DNA of 64,000 nt, taken from positions 372,001-436,000 of the forward strand of contig NZ_LMDW01000015.1 in the NCBI RefSeq assembly GCF_001425205.1. The letters run 5' to 3'. The DNA is from Variovorax sp. Root411 (lineage in GTDB: Bacteria; Pseudomonadota; Gammaproteobacteria; Burkholderiales; Burkholderiaceae_C). Of the stretch, positions 20,989-28,974 are shown in pieces (the first letter of the stretch is position 1; each line of letters begins with the position of its first letter). The notes under the pieces are model-generated. The model was not told the DNA's origin. It did not search any database and saw only the letters and a list, made by a program, of their open reading frames with translations. The translations under genes and the position numbers were made by a program.

Positions 20989-21074
20989 CTGCCGCGCCTG
21001 TCTTTAGCTGAATTTATAAAGCGCCCGCAAGCTGTAGCAAATCGGCGCAAGAGGCAGTATATCGCCCGATCTGA

Positions 21075-21638
21075 TTACCAGCCGATGATCATGATGATGC
21101 CCAGCACCAGGAAGATCGCGGCCGAGATGCCGTGCACGAGCTTGATCGGCACGCGCCGCACGATCTTCTCGCCCAGCCACACCACCGGCGCATTGGCCAG
21201 CATCATCCCGAGCGTGGTGCCGGCGACGACCCAGAAGTAGTCGTGCGTGAAGCGCGCGGCGAGCATGACGGTGGCGATCTGGGTCTTGTCACCCATCTCG
21301 GCGAGGAAGAACGCGATCAAGGTGGTGCCGAAGACCCCGAACTTCGACGCGCCCGGGGCATCGTCGTCATCGAGCTTGTCTGGAATCAGCATCCAGGCGG
21401 CCATCGCGATGAACGAGCCGCCCAGGATCCAGCGCAGCACCTCAGGCCCAAGCCAGCGCGTGATGTAGTTGCCGACCGCGCCGGCCAGCGCGTGGTTGAC
21501 GAGGGTGGCGGCGAAGATGCCGAGGACGATCGGCCAGGGTTTCCTGAAACGGGCTGCGAGCAAGAGGGCCAGGAGTTGGGTCTTGTCGCCCATTTCGGCG
21601 AGCGCAACCACGCCGGTGGCAACCAGAAAAGCTTCCAT
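21075..21638 (-). CDS. TMEM165/GDT1-family manganese exporter
   Basis: 187 residues, six predicted membrane segments in two inverted repeats, each with the family's ExGDKT signature (AEMGDKTQLLALLLAARF at about 14-31 and AEMGDKTQIATVMLAARF at about 111-128). Bacterial members such as MneA of Vibrio export Mn2+. The Mn2+-sensing yybP-ykoY riboswitch directly upstream makes that role likely here. The start at 21638 was chosen because the protein then begins with TM1; a longer frame would include riboswitch sequence. Confidence 0.93.
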   Translation of the reverse strand: MEAFLVATGVVALAEMGDKTQLLALLLAARFRKPWPIVLGIFAATLVNHALAGAVGNYITRWLGPEVLRWILGGSFIAMAAWMLIPDKLDDDDAPGASKFGVFGTTLIAFFLAEMGDKTQIATVMLAARFTHDYFWVVAGTTLGMMLANAPVVWLGEKIVRRVPIKLVHGISAAIFLVLGIIMIIGW

Positions 21639-21672
21639 GATGATGAGGGGTTCCTTGGGCCGAAGGACGCAA

Positions 21673-21719
21673 TTGACCGTGCAACACCTTCGGCCATATT
21701 CCCGAAGTTGCACGGTCAA
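21673..21719 (-). promoter_or_regulatory. Expression-platform hairpin of the riboswitch
   Basis: A perfect 13-base inverted repeat (TTGACCGTGCAAC and its complement) encloses a second stem CTTCGG/CCGAAG. Its 5' arm touches the aptamer's last conserved block. It has no strong U-run, so it may control translation or anti-termination rather than be a simple terminator. Confidence 0.7.
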
Positions 21720-21832
21720 AGGTCTCGCCAGGTGTGTTCACTGCACGCGCCATGTCCCGTGGGGCAGGACAAGTCTGTTGACGCGGGCCCTTCTCGCAAA
21801 TCGGAAGGCGGCTACTCCCCAATGACGGGGCG
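21716..21832 (-). ncRNA. yybP-ykoY manganese riboswitch aptamer
   Basis: Read on the minus strand it contains the conserved blocks GGGGAGTAGCC (21820 down to 21810), CGTCAACA (about 21785-21778) and GGCGAGACCTTT (21729 down to 21718), in the correct order and spacing for the yybP-ykoY class. In this class the two L1/L3 loops bind Mn2+ and switch on efflux genes. It ends 80 bases before the exporter ATG. Confidence 0.93.
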
Positions 21833-21930
21833 AATTCTACATGTAGCACCAAGGACCTCGCTTAATTCCGCAAGTAGGCGCTAGCTTCCAGGAGTTTGGA
21901 CAAGTGCTACCTCAAGACGCAAATTCCCGC

Positions 21931-21957
21931 TTGCATTTCGGCCATTTCACCCATAAT
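21931..21957 (+). promoter_or_regulatory. Possible promoter of the RRM gene
   Basis: TTGCAT and CATAAT hexamers, separated by 15 bases, precede a leader of about 130 bases before the RRM start. The spacing is short of optimal, so this is tentative. The rest of 21839-22050 shows nothing else I recognise. Confidence 0.35.
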
Positions 21958-22050
21958 GCACGAGCCTCCCTCTTCATTTTGGTCGGGGGGCAAGTTCGGT
22001 GATCGGTCAGTTTCGCGCGGCTCGACGGCTCTCGTTTGAGTGATGCTTTC

Positions 22051-22090
22051 GGGACTCCATCGCTTTTCTTGATGTGTTTATAGGAGTCCC
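22051..22090 (+). promoter_or_regulatory. Hairpin sequestering the RRM gene's Shine-Dalgarno
   Basis: GGGACTCC at 22051-22058 pairs perfectly with GGAGTCCC at 22083-22090, which contains the ribosome-binding site GGAG. The loop is 24 bases. The ATG begins three bases after the stem. This geometry suggests translational control, by temperature or by the protein itself. Confidence 0.65.
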
Positions 22091-22093
22091 TTG

Positions 22094-22645
22094 ATGGGCA
22101 ACAAACTGTACGTCGGCAACCTGCCTTACTCGGTGCGCGACGGAGATCTCGAACAGGCCTTCGGGCAGTTCGGCGCAGTGACCAGCGCCAAGGTCATGAT
22201 GGAACGCGACACGGGCCGCTCGAAGGGCTTCGGCTTCGTCGAGATGGGCAGTGACGCGGAAGCACAGGCCGCCATCAACGGCATGAATGGCCAGCCCCTG
22301 GGCGGTCGCAGCGTCGTCGTCAATGAAGCACGTCCGATGGAAGCACGTCCCCCACGCAGCGGTGGCGGCGGCGGCTACGGCGGCGGCGGTGGTGGTTATG
22401 GCGGCGGTGGTGGCGGTGGCTACGGCGGCGGTGGTGGTGGCGGCTACGGTGGTGGCGGCGGTGGCCGCTCCGGCGGTGGCGGCGGCTACGGCGGCGGCGG
22501 TGGTGGCCGCAGTGGCGGCGGCGGTGGTGGCGGCGATGGCGGTTTCCGCAGCCCCTACGGCGCCGGTCCCCGTGGCGGTGGCGGCGGTGGCCGTTCCGGC
22601 GGTGGTGGCGGCGGCTACGGCGGCGGCGGCAACAGCGGCTACTGA
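22094..22645 (+). CDS. Glycine-rich RRM RNA-binding protein
   Basis: 183 residues. An N-terminal RNA-recognition motif (about 1-80) carries RNP2 KLYVGNLPYS and RNP1 KGFGFVEM. A C-terminal tail of about 95 residues consists nearly only of Gly with spaced Tyr, Arg and Ser (GGY and RSGG units), as in cyanobacterial Rbp and plant GRP cold-shock proteins. Such tails favour phase separation and RNA chaperoning. Expected role: cytoplasmic RNA binding under cold or stress. The ATG at 22094 follows AGGAG by seven bases. Confidence 0.93.
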   Translation: MGNKLYVGNLPYSVRDGDLEQAFGQFGAVTSAKVMMERDTGRSKGFGFVEMGSDAEAQAAINGMNGQPLGGRSVVVNEARPMEARPPRSGGGGGYGGGGGGYGGGGGGGYGGGGGGGYGGGGGGRSGGGGGYGGGGGGRSGGGGGGGDGGFRSPYGAGPRGGGGGGRSGGGGGGYGGGGNSGY

Positions 22646-22672
22646 GCCCTGCACTGCAAGGCACGGACAGAC

Positions 22673-22697
22673 AAAGGGCTCCCTCGGGAGCCTTTTT
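22673..22697 (+). terminator. Rho-independent terminator of the RRM gene
   Basis: GGCTCCC-TC-GGGAGCC hairpin followed by five T, 32 bases after the stop codon, just before the convergent SDR gene. Confidence 0.9.
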
Positions 22698-22728
22698 CAA
22701 TGGCCGATCGCTCGGCGCGTGCGGTTCG

Positions 22729-23511
22729 TCAGGCTTCGCCGCTGCGCTTCTTGCGTGCGCGTCCCTGCACCGCCCGGTCGAGCACGGCGTTGGGCAGCAC
22801 GCGCATGATCTTGGCAACCACGCCCATCTGCCACGGGATCACGCGATAGCTTGTGCCGGCCTCGATGGCGCGCAGCGCCTGGGCGGCGAAATCCTCTGCC
22901 TTCATGAGGAAGGGCATGCCGTAGCGGTTGCCCTGCGTGAGTGGCGTGTCGATGTAGCCGGGACAGAGGGTGACGACCTTGACGCCGCTGCCGTGCAGCT
23001 CGCCGCGCAGGCTCTCGCAGTACGCCACCACGCCGGCCTTGCTGGCGCAGTACGCGCCGTGCCCCGGCAACCCGCGGATGGACGCCACGCTGCCGATGCC
23101 CACCAGCCGCCCGCTGCCGCGCTGCACCATCGCCCGCACGAATGGATGGAAGGTGGCGGCCAGGCCGACGTTGTTGGTGGCGAAGGTCTGCGCCAGCACG
23201 TCGATGTCGGAACGCTCGGCCGTGTCGATGCCGACACTGATGCCGGCATTGGCGATCACCACGTCGGGCAGCCCCTGTTGCGCGATGCAGGCATTGCCGG
23301 CAGCGACGATGCTGTCGGTCTGCGCCACGTCGGCACTGTAGATCCGGTAGCGGTCTGCGCTCAGCTGGCGCGCCGCCGCCCACGATTCGATCTCGCCCGT
23401 GCGCCGGGCGACCAGCGCCAGGCGGTAGCCCGCATCGTAGAAGCTCGCAGCCAGCGCCTGGCCGATGCCGCTCGAGGCGCCGGTGATGAAGACAAGCGGA
23501 GACGAAGTCAT
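22729..23511 (-). CDS. Short-chain dehydrogenase/reductase
   Basis: 260 residues of a classical SDR. The NAD(P)-binding TGASSGIG is at about 10-17, NAG at about 87-89, catalytic Ser in GIGSVAS near 141 and the YxxxK pair in YCASK near 154-158. A basic tail follows (RARKKR). The ATG at 23511 abuts the lptC stop codon directly (TGAATG), so it is the last gene of the kdsD-kdsC-lptC operon. Substrate unknown; the position normally held by lptA is occupied by this enzyme. Confidence 0.92.
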   Translation of the reverse strand: MTSSPLVFITGASSGIGQALAASFYDAGYRLALVARRTGEIESWAAARQLSADRYRIYSADVAQTDSIVAAGNACIAQQGLPDVVIANAGISVGIDTAERSDIDVLAQTFATNNVGLAATFHPFVRAMVQRGSGRLVGIGSVASIRGLPGHGAYCASKAGVVAYCESLRGELHGSGVKVVTLCPGYIDTPLTQGNRYGMPFLMKAEDFAAQALRAIEAGTSYRVIPWQMGVVAKIMRVLPNAVLDRAVQGRARKKRSGEA

Positions 23512-24162
23512 TCAGCGCTTCCCTGAAGGAGTGGCCGCCGAAGGAATCAGCACGCCGCGCACCCGGCCGTTCAGATTCGCCACGCCGCTCAGGTTGTCAT
23601 AGTCGAGCGTGTCGCCGGTGAACTGGTCGGTGCCGCGGATCAGCGTGACCGGCTTGTTCGACGTGACGCGCTCGGTGTCGACGTAGGCGTGCAGGAAGTC
23701 GCCACGGAACTCGAGGCGCGGCGCGGGCTTGCCATTGGGGCCCACAGACGGATCGCGGATGACGACCGCGTTGCCGAACAGCTGGATCTCGCTGCCGTCG
23801 GAGTTCGACACGCCCCGGTCGGCCGTTGCGCGCGTCACGAGCCCTTCGGGCGACACCGTTCGCATGCGCACCTTGTCGACCTCCATGGTGTCCGAGTCCG
23901 GGTAGTGCCGGCCTTCGGTGCCGTGCAGTTCGCTGCGCAGGTCGCCGTTGGGCAGGAAGTTCTTGATGACGAAATCGCGCATGAAGTAGTCGGGCTCGTG
24001 CGTGGGCGCGGCCTTGGCCGTGGGCTCCAGCAGCTTGGGCGCGTTGCGCACCAGCCAGTAGGTGCCGAGCGCGACGGCCGCCGTCAGGATGATCGGCAGG
24101 TAGATAGTGGCGCGGTCGAGGACGTCGCGCACCGCGCTCCATGCGCGTTTCACGTTGTTCAT
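23512..24162 (-). CDS. lptC: LPS export protein LptC
   Basis: 216 residues: a single N-terminal membrane helix at about 19-38 (YLPIILTAAVALGTYWLV) and a periplasmic beta-jellyroll with FVIKNF, GDLRSELHGTEGRHYPD and ADRGVSNSDGSEIQLFGN segments typical of LptC. It links the inner-membrane LptBFG transporter to the LptA bridge, carrying LPS to LptD. ATGA overlap with kdsC. lptA and lptB do not follow here, unlike in many proteobacteria. Confidence 0.94.
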   Translation of the reverse strand: MNNVKRAWSAVRDVLDRATIYLPIILTAAVALGTYWLVRNAPKLLEPTAKAAPTHEPDYFMRDFVIKNFLPNGDLRSELHGTEGRHYPDSDTMEVDKVRMRTVSPEGLVTRATADRGVSNSDGSEIQLFGNAVVIRDPSVGPNGKPAPRLEFRGDFLHAYVDTERVTSNKPVTLIRGTDQFTGDTLDYDNLSGVANLNGRVRGVLIPSAATPSGKR

Positions 24163-24707
24163 GGATTCGGGCCCCGGGCAGCGTCGAGCATCGCGCGGTA
24201 CTGGCCACAGGCCGTGAGCAGCAGGTCGCAGAACTCGCGCGCCGCGCCTTCGCCGCCGCGCGCCCGGGTGACGTAGCGCGCAATGCCGCGCACTTCCACA
24301 TGGGCATTGGCCGGCGCCGCCGCGAAGCCGACGCGGGCCAGCACCGGCAGGTCGGGCCAGTCGTCGCCGATGGCCGCGGCCTGCGGCCAGCCGAAGCCGA
24401 GCTGGTCGAGCATGGCCTGGGCGGCGGGCAGCTTGTCTTCGGTGCCGTAGCGCACGTGCTCGATGCCCAGCGCCTCGAGCCGCACGCGCAGCGGCTTGGA
24501 GTCGCGCCCCGTGATCACGGCCGGCACGATGCCCGCCTTGCGCAGCAGCTTCAGGCCGTAGCCGTCGAGGATGCTGAAGCGCTTGAGCGTTTCGCCGTGC
24601 TCGGTGAAGTACACGCCGCCGTCGGTCAGCACGCCGTCGATGTCGAAGAAGACGATGCGCACGTCCTGCGCGGCGAGCAAGGTCTCGGCCTGGAACTCGA
24701 GCGGCAT
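24159..24707 (-). CDS. kdsC: 3-deoxy-D-manno-octulosonate 8-phosphate phosphatase KdsC
   Basis: 182 residues, a tetrameric C0-type HAD phosphatase without cap domain. Motif I FFDIDGVLTDG places the nucleophile at Asp22 and the acid at Asp24; motif II is in VITGRDS and motif IV GDDWPDLP near 120. It releases phosphate from KDO-8-phosphate in the cytoplasm for the LPS inner core. It sits between kdsD (TGATG overlap) and lptC (ATGA overlap). Confidence 0.95.
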   Translation of the reverse strand: MPLEFQAETLLAAQDVRIVFFDIDGVLTDGGVYFTEHGETLKRFSILDGYGLKLLRKAGIVPAVITGRDSKPLRVRLEALGIEHVRYGTEDKLPAAQAMLDQLGFGWPQAAAIGDDWPDLPVLARVGFAAAPANAHVEVRGIARYVTRARGGEGAAREFCDLLLTACGQYRAMLDAARGPNP

Positions 24708-25708
24708 CAGATGACCTTCGCGCGCATCAGGTCGTTGGTGTTGATCGCGCCGACGATCACCCCAGCGCCGTCGATCACGAACAGGCGGGTGATGCCGCAT
24801 TGCTCCATCAGCTCGGCGGCTTCCACCGCCAGCGCGTCGACGCGGATGGTGCGCGGATCGCGGTGCATGACGTCGACCGCCTTGGGCGTGCGCAGGTCCG
24901 CACCCACCTCGATCAGGCGGCGCAGGTCGCCGTCGGTGAAGATGCCCGAGGCGCGGCCGCCAGGCTCGACCACCGCGGCGGCGCCGAAGCCCTTGATGCT
25001 CATCGCGCGCATCAGCTCGCTGATGGTGGCCGAGGGCGGCACGCGCGGCACCTCGTCCCCCGAGCGCATCACGTCGCTCACGTGGGTGAGCAACTTGCGC
25101 CCGAGCGCACCGCCCGGGTGCGAGCGCGCGAAATCTTCCGAGCCGAAGCCGCGCGCGTCGAGCAGCGCCACGGCCAGCGCGTCGCCCATTGCCATCTGGG
25201 CGGTGGTGCTCGCGGTGGGGGCGAGGTTGAGCGGGCAGGCCTCCTTGGACACACCCGCGTCGATCACGATGTCGGCATGGCGCGCGAGGGTGGATTCGGG
25301 GCGACCGGTCATGGCGATCAGGGGCACGCCCTGGCGCTTGACGACCGGCAGGATGACGGTGAGTTCGTCGACCTCGCCGCTGTTGGAAATGGCGAGCACC
25401 AGGTCGACCGTCTTGATCATGCCGAGGTCGCCGTGGCTGGCCTCGGCTGGGTGCACGAACATCGCGGGCGTGCCGGTGGAGGCGAGCGTGGCGGCGATCT
25501 TGCGGCCGACGTGGCCGCTCTTGCCCATGCCCATCACGACCACGCGGCCGCGCACTTCGAGGATCTTGCGCACGGCATCGACGAAGCTCGGGCCGACGCG
25601 GGTCTTCAGACCGGTGACGGCTTCGGCTTCGATGTCGAAGGTGAGGCGTGCCCGAGCGAGGATGGCTTCGGGGTCGACCACGGGGGCCGGGACGGGACGG
25701 GAGCTCAT
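24707..25708 (-). CDS. kdsD: Arabinose-5-phosphate isomerase KdsD
   Basis: 333 residues: an SIS sugar-isomerase domain at about 45-190 (VVVMGMGKSGHVGRKIAATL, ISNSGEVDEL) and two CBS domains at about 215-330. It converts ribulose-5-phosphate to arabinose-5-phosphate, the first committed precursor of KDO. It leads the operon kdsD-kdsC-lptC-SDR. The divergent neighbour is a CPA2 antiporter, echoing the E. coli yrbG-kdsD arrangement. Confidence 0.96.
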   Translation of the reverse strand: MSSRPVPAPVVDPEAILARARLTFDIEAEAVTGLKTRVGPSFVDAVRKILEVRGRVVVMGMGKSGHVGRKIAATLASTGTPAMFVHPAEASHGDLGMIKTVDLVLAISNSGEVDELTVILPVVKRQGVPLIAMTGRPESTLARHADIVIDAGVSKEACPLNLAPTASTTAQMAMGDALAVALLDARGFGSEDFARSHPGGALGRKLLTHVSDVMRSGDEVPRVPPSATISELMRAMSIKGFGAAAVVEPGGRASGIFTDGDLRRLIEVGADLRTPKAVDVMHRDPRTIRVDALAVEAAELMEQCGITRLFVIDGAGVIVGAINTNDLMRAKVI

Positions 25709-25736
25709 TGCCGGATTTTACGGGCCGGAGGGTTGC

Positions 25737-25860
25737 CCCCACGCTCGGCACTGCGTGTCCTCGCTGCCCCCCAAGGGGGCGCTCGCGCCTTGGGGCGGCC
25801 CGGCGGCGCTCGATGCCCCCACGCTCGGCACTCCGTGTCCTCCCCGACGCGCTGCGCACG
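25737..25860. repeat. Dispersed GC-rich intergenic repeat, copy E (double)
   Basis: Two near-identical direct copies of GCCCCCACGCTCGGCACT followed by CGTGTCCTC, at about 25736 and 25816. They flank a CCCCCCAAGGGGGCG hairpin and a CGCCTTGGGGCGG arm. The element occupies most of the divergent kdsD/antiporter intergenic region. Confidence 0.7.
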
Positions 25861-25884
25861 GGTCTTGCTCTAGCATCGCCGCCT

Positions 25885-27870
25885 ATGTCTTCGTTCGATC
25901 TCACGCTGTTGTATCTCCTCGCCGCGGTGATCGGCGTGGTGGCGTGCCGCTCCCTCAAGCTGCCGCCGATGCTGGGCTATCTCTCGGCTGGCGTGCTGAT
26001 CGGGCCGCATGCCTTCGCGCTGGCGCAGAACACCGAAGGCATCCAGCACCTGGGCGAATTCGGCGTGGTGTTCCTCATGTTCGTGATCGGACTGGAATTC
26101 AGCCTGCCCAAGCTGCGCGCGATGCGAAAGCACGTGTTCGGGCTCGGCCTGCTGCAGGTGCTGCTGACGATGACCTTCGCCACGATCGGCGCGCTGCTGA
26201 TCGCCCACTGGCTGCCGCCGTCGTGGCGGCTCGGCTGGCAGACCGCGCTGGCGCTGTCGGGCGCGCTCACCATGAGCAGCACGGCCATCGTGGTCAAGCT
26301 AATGGCCGAGCGGCTCGAACTCGAGAGCGAACACGGCAAGCGCGTGATGGGCGTGCTGCTGTTCCAGGACCTGGCCGTGGTGCCGCTGCTGGTGCTGATT
26401 CCTGCACTGGGCGCGCCGCCCGAGGCGCTGGCCAAGGCGCTGGGCTTCGCGCTGCTGAAGGCGAGCTTCCTGATCGGCGTGCTGCTGTACGGCGGCCCGC
26501 GCATCATGCGCTGGTGGCTCACGCTGGTGGCCCGGCGGCGCAGCGAAGAGCTCTTCATCCTGAACGTGCTGCTGATCACGCTCGGCCTGGCCTGGCTCAC
26601 CGAACTGGCCGGCCTGAGCCTGGCGCTGGGCGCCTTCATCGCGGGCATGCTGGTGTCGGAGACCGAATACAAGCACCAGGTCGAGACCGACATCCGTCCC
26701 TTCCACGACGTGCTGCTGGGGCTGTTCTTCATCACTGTGGGCATGTCGCTCGACTGGCACATCGTGGTCCAGCGCTGGCTGCTGGTGGGCGTGCTGCTGC
26801 TGGTGCCGCTGGCGTTCAAGCTGGGGCTGGTGACGGTGCTGGCGCGGGTGCTCGGGGCCACTTCGGGCGTATCGCTGCGTACCGGCCTCTACCTGGCGCA
26901 GGCCGGCGAGTTCGGCTTCGTGCTGCTGACGCTGGCGCAGGAGCGCAGCCTGCTGCCGCCGTGGCTGGCCAACCCGGTGCTGGCGTCGATGGTGCTGTCG
27001 ATGCTCACGACGCCGTTCATCATCATGTACAGCAACGCCATCGTGCGAAAGCTCGTGGCCAGCGACTGGCTGCAGCAGTCATTGCAGATGACGACCATCG
27101 CGCGCAAGACCATCAACACCGCGCAGCACGTGATCATCTGCGGCTACGGGCGCTGCGGCCAGAACCTGGCGCGCATCCTCGAGCGCGAGGGCATCCCGTA
27201 CATGGCGCTCGACCTCGACCCCGACCGCGTGCGGCAGGCCGCCGCCGCCGGCGACTCGGTGGTGTTCGGCGACGCGGCGCGACTGCAAGCCTTGATGGCG
27301 GCCGGCTTGGCGCGTGCGAGTGCCGTGGTCGTCACCTACCTCGACGTGCCCGGCGCGATGAAGGTGCTGGCCAACACGCGCGCCCATGCGCCGCACGTGC
27401 CGGTGATCGTGCGCACGCAGGACGATCACGACCTGGAAAAACTGCAGGCGGCCGGCGCGACGGAAGTGGTGCCCGAGGCCATCGAAGGCTCGCTCATGCT
27501 CGCGAGCCATGCACTGGCGCTGGTCGGCGTGCCGATGCGCCGCGTGATCCGCGTGGTGCAGGACCAGCGCGACGCCCGCTACAACCTGCTGCGCGGCTAC
27601 TTCCACGGCGCCGACGACGACAACGCCGACGAACTCGACCACGAGCGCCTCAACAGCTTCACGCTCGACGCCGGAGCGCGCGCAGTCGGCCAGACGCTGG
27701 AACGGCTGGCGCTGCCCACGCTGGGCGTGCGCGTGGCCAGCCTGCGAAGGCACGACGGCCAGCCGCGCGCACTGGCCGACGGCACGGTGCTGTCGGAGGG
27801 CGATACGCTGGTGCTGTCCGGCAAGCCGGCCGCGCTGGCGATCGCCATCGACCGCCTGCAAAAAGGCTAG
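25885..27870 (+). CDS. CPA2-family monovalent cation:proton antiporter (KefB/YbaL-like)
   Basis: 661 residues: about 12 membrane segments (1-385) of the Na+/H+ exchanger fold, a RCK/TrkA-N domain with the Rossmann motif ICGYGRCGQNLARIL at about 417-431, and a TrkA-C-like end. This layout matches glutathione-gated or YbaL-type K+/H+ efflux systems; I cannot choose between them because the glutathione-site residues cannot be aligned by eye. The start ATG at 25885 has little Shine-Dalgarno. Codon use is like the neighbours'. Confidence 0.92.
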   Translation: MSSFDLTLLYLLAAVIGVVACRSLKLPPMLGYLSAGVLIGPHAFALAQNTEGIQHLGEFGVVFLMFVIGLEFSLPKLRAMRKHVFGLGLLQVLLTMTFATIGALLIAHWLPPSWRLGWQTALALSGALTMSSTAIVVKLMAERLELESEHGKRVMGVLLFQDLAVVPLLVLIPALGAPPEALAKALGFALLKASFLIGVLLYGGPRIMRWWLTLVARRRSEELFILNVLLITLGLAWLTELAGLSLALGAFIAGMLVSETEYKHQVETDIRPFHDVLLGLFFITVGMSLDWHIVVQRWLLVGVLLLVPLAFKLGLVTVLARVLGATSGVSLRTGLYLAQAGEFGFVLLTLAQERSLLPPWLANPVLASMVLSMLTTPFIIMYSNAIVRKLVASDWLQQSLQMTTIARKTINTAQHVIICGYGRCGQNLARILEREGIPYMALDLDPDRVRQAAAAGDSVVFGDAARLQALMAAGLARASAVVVTYLDVPGAMKVLANTRAHAPHVPVIVRTQDDHDLEKLQAAGATEVVPEAIEGSLMLASHALALVGVPMRRVIRVVQDQRDARYNLLRGYFHGADDDNADELDHERLNSFTLDAGARAVGQTLERLALPTLGVRVASLRRHDGQPRALADGTVLSEGDTLVLSGKPAALAIAIDRLQKG

Positions 27871-27884
27871 TTTTTCGTTCGGGG

Positions 27885-27922
27885 AAGGCGAAGCGGCACC
27901 CAGTGCGCGCAGCCTGGGGCGA
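27885..27922. repeat. Fragment of the dispersed intergenic repeat
   Basis: GGCGAAGCGGCACCCAG, TGCGCGCAGCCTGGGGCGAG: a shortened copy of the arm seen at 31005-31047, lying between convergent genes. Confidence 0.5.
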
Positions 27923-27924
27923 GT

Positions 27925-28881
27925 TCAGTTGAGCAGGCCCGGGTTGCGCTTTTCTTCTTCGATGCGCTGCTGGCGGCGCACCGCTTCGCACTGCGCATGG
28001 GCCTTGAATTCAGGCTTCAGGCACTGAGCCGCCATGCATTGCGCCTTGGCGATGAAGTTGCGGTCGCCGCACATGGCCTGGGGCTCGGCCGCAACGGCAG
28101 GTGCCGGCGCCGGGGCAGGAGCTGCGACCACTGCAGCGGGTTCGGGCGCGTTCGATGGTAATGCGGCGGTGGTCGCCTGCTTGTTGCGCGGCTTGGCAGC
28201 GGGCTTGGGCGTCGCGGCGGCAGCTGGTCCAGCTTCCTCGGCAGGCGGCGTCACGGCCGGCTCGGCGGGCTGGGGTTCAGGCGCCGCCGGCGATGGTTCG
28301 GCGGGCGGCTGCGACGGGGTCACGGGCACTGGAGTTTCGGCGGCTGGGGCGGTGGCCTCTTCGGCAGCCGCAGGCGCCTTTCGCGTCCCGTTGCCAGACC
28401 AGCCGGCGACGATCATCGCCACCGCGACCACCAGCAGACCGAGCCACAGCAGGATCACGCGCTTGCGCGGCGGCCGTTCGGCCGGCACGGATTGCCGGAC
28501 CTTGGCCCGGCTTCTCTTCTTCGTTCCGGGCTGCGAGGCCCAGGTCGACTCCAGGCCCGGCGACGAAGCGGGCGGCGTGGGCGACCGCGGCAGTTCGTCG
28601 TCGTGCACCATGAGCACGGTCTGTTCATGCTCGTCGCTTTGCCGCGCGGCCGACCTGCCAAAAAAAGACGCGCGCGCAGGCAGCGGCTCGTCCGGATCGA
28701 ACAGGGGCGCCGGAATGGTCGGCGCGCGCAACTGGGCGGGCGCGGTGGTGGCCCATTCGCGTTCGGGGCTCGGCGGCGGTGGAATCCGGTCTCCTGCGGC
28801 AGGCAGCTTGACGCCGCAGCTTCTGCAGAAATTCGCGCCGCCGCGGTTTTCCGTGCTGCAGACCGGACAGATCAAGGCCAT
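27925..28881 (-). CDS. Zinc-ribbon membrane protein
   Basis: 318 residues. The N-terminal zinc ribbon has CPVC at 5-8 and CRSC at 19-22. A disordered basic stretch follows, then one membrane helix at about 143-162 (VILLWLGLLVVAVAMIVAGW), a long Pro/Ala/Glu linker, and a C-terminal cysteine-containing domain (CGDRNFIAKAQCMAAQCL...HAQCEAVRR). The topology suggests a cytoplasmic zinc ribbon and an exported tail. It resembles uncharacterised Burkholderiales proteins; the function is unknown. It lies 93 bases downstream of the cyclic-nucleotide-binding gene on the same strand. Confidence 0.8.
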   Translation of the reverse strand: MALICPVCSTENRGGANFCRSCGVKLPAAGDRIPPPPSPEREWATTAPAQLRAPTIPAPLFDPDEPLPARASFFGRSAARQSDEHEQTVLMVHDDELPRSPTPPASSPGLESTWASQPGTKKRSRAKVRQSVPAERPPRKRVILLWLGLLVVAVAMIVAGWSGNGTRKAPAAAEEATAPAAETPVPVTPSQPPAEPSPAAPEPQPAEPAVTPPAEEAGPAAAATPKPAAKPRNKQATTAALPSNAPEPAAVVAAPAPAPAPAVAAEPQAMCGDRNFIAKAQCMAAQCLKPEFKAHAQCEAVRRQQRIEEEKRNPGLLN

Positions 28882-28974
28882 GGATTGCTTACTGACTACT
28901 CTCGGGGGTCAAAACGAAAAGCTGGCTGGCCTGCCCGCATGTGGCAGATCGATCCGCCGGCGGACAGCGCAGCC

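Noticed and set aside
20951..21074. SAM riboswitch before metX
   Set aside because: No conserved block of any SAM or SAH class is recognised; only a hairpin with U-run is visible, so no riboswitch was annotated.
22360..22640. GGC/GGT repeats resembling a minisatellite or CRISPR-like array
   Set aside because: They encode the in-frame Gly-rich tail of the RRM protein; there are no spacers of unique sequence.
24141..27932. Long plus-strand open frame across kdsC-kdsD and the antiporter
   Set aside because: Its first part is antisense to kdsC and kdsD and its second is out of frame with the antiporter; no family pattern is seen.
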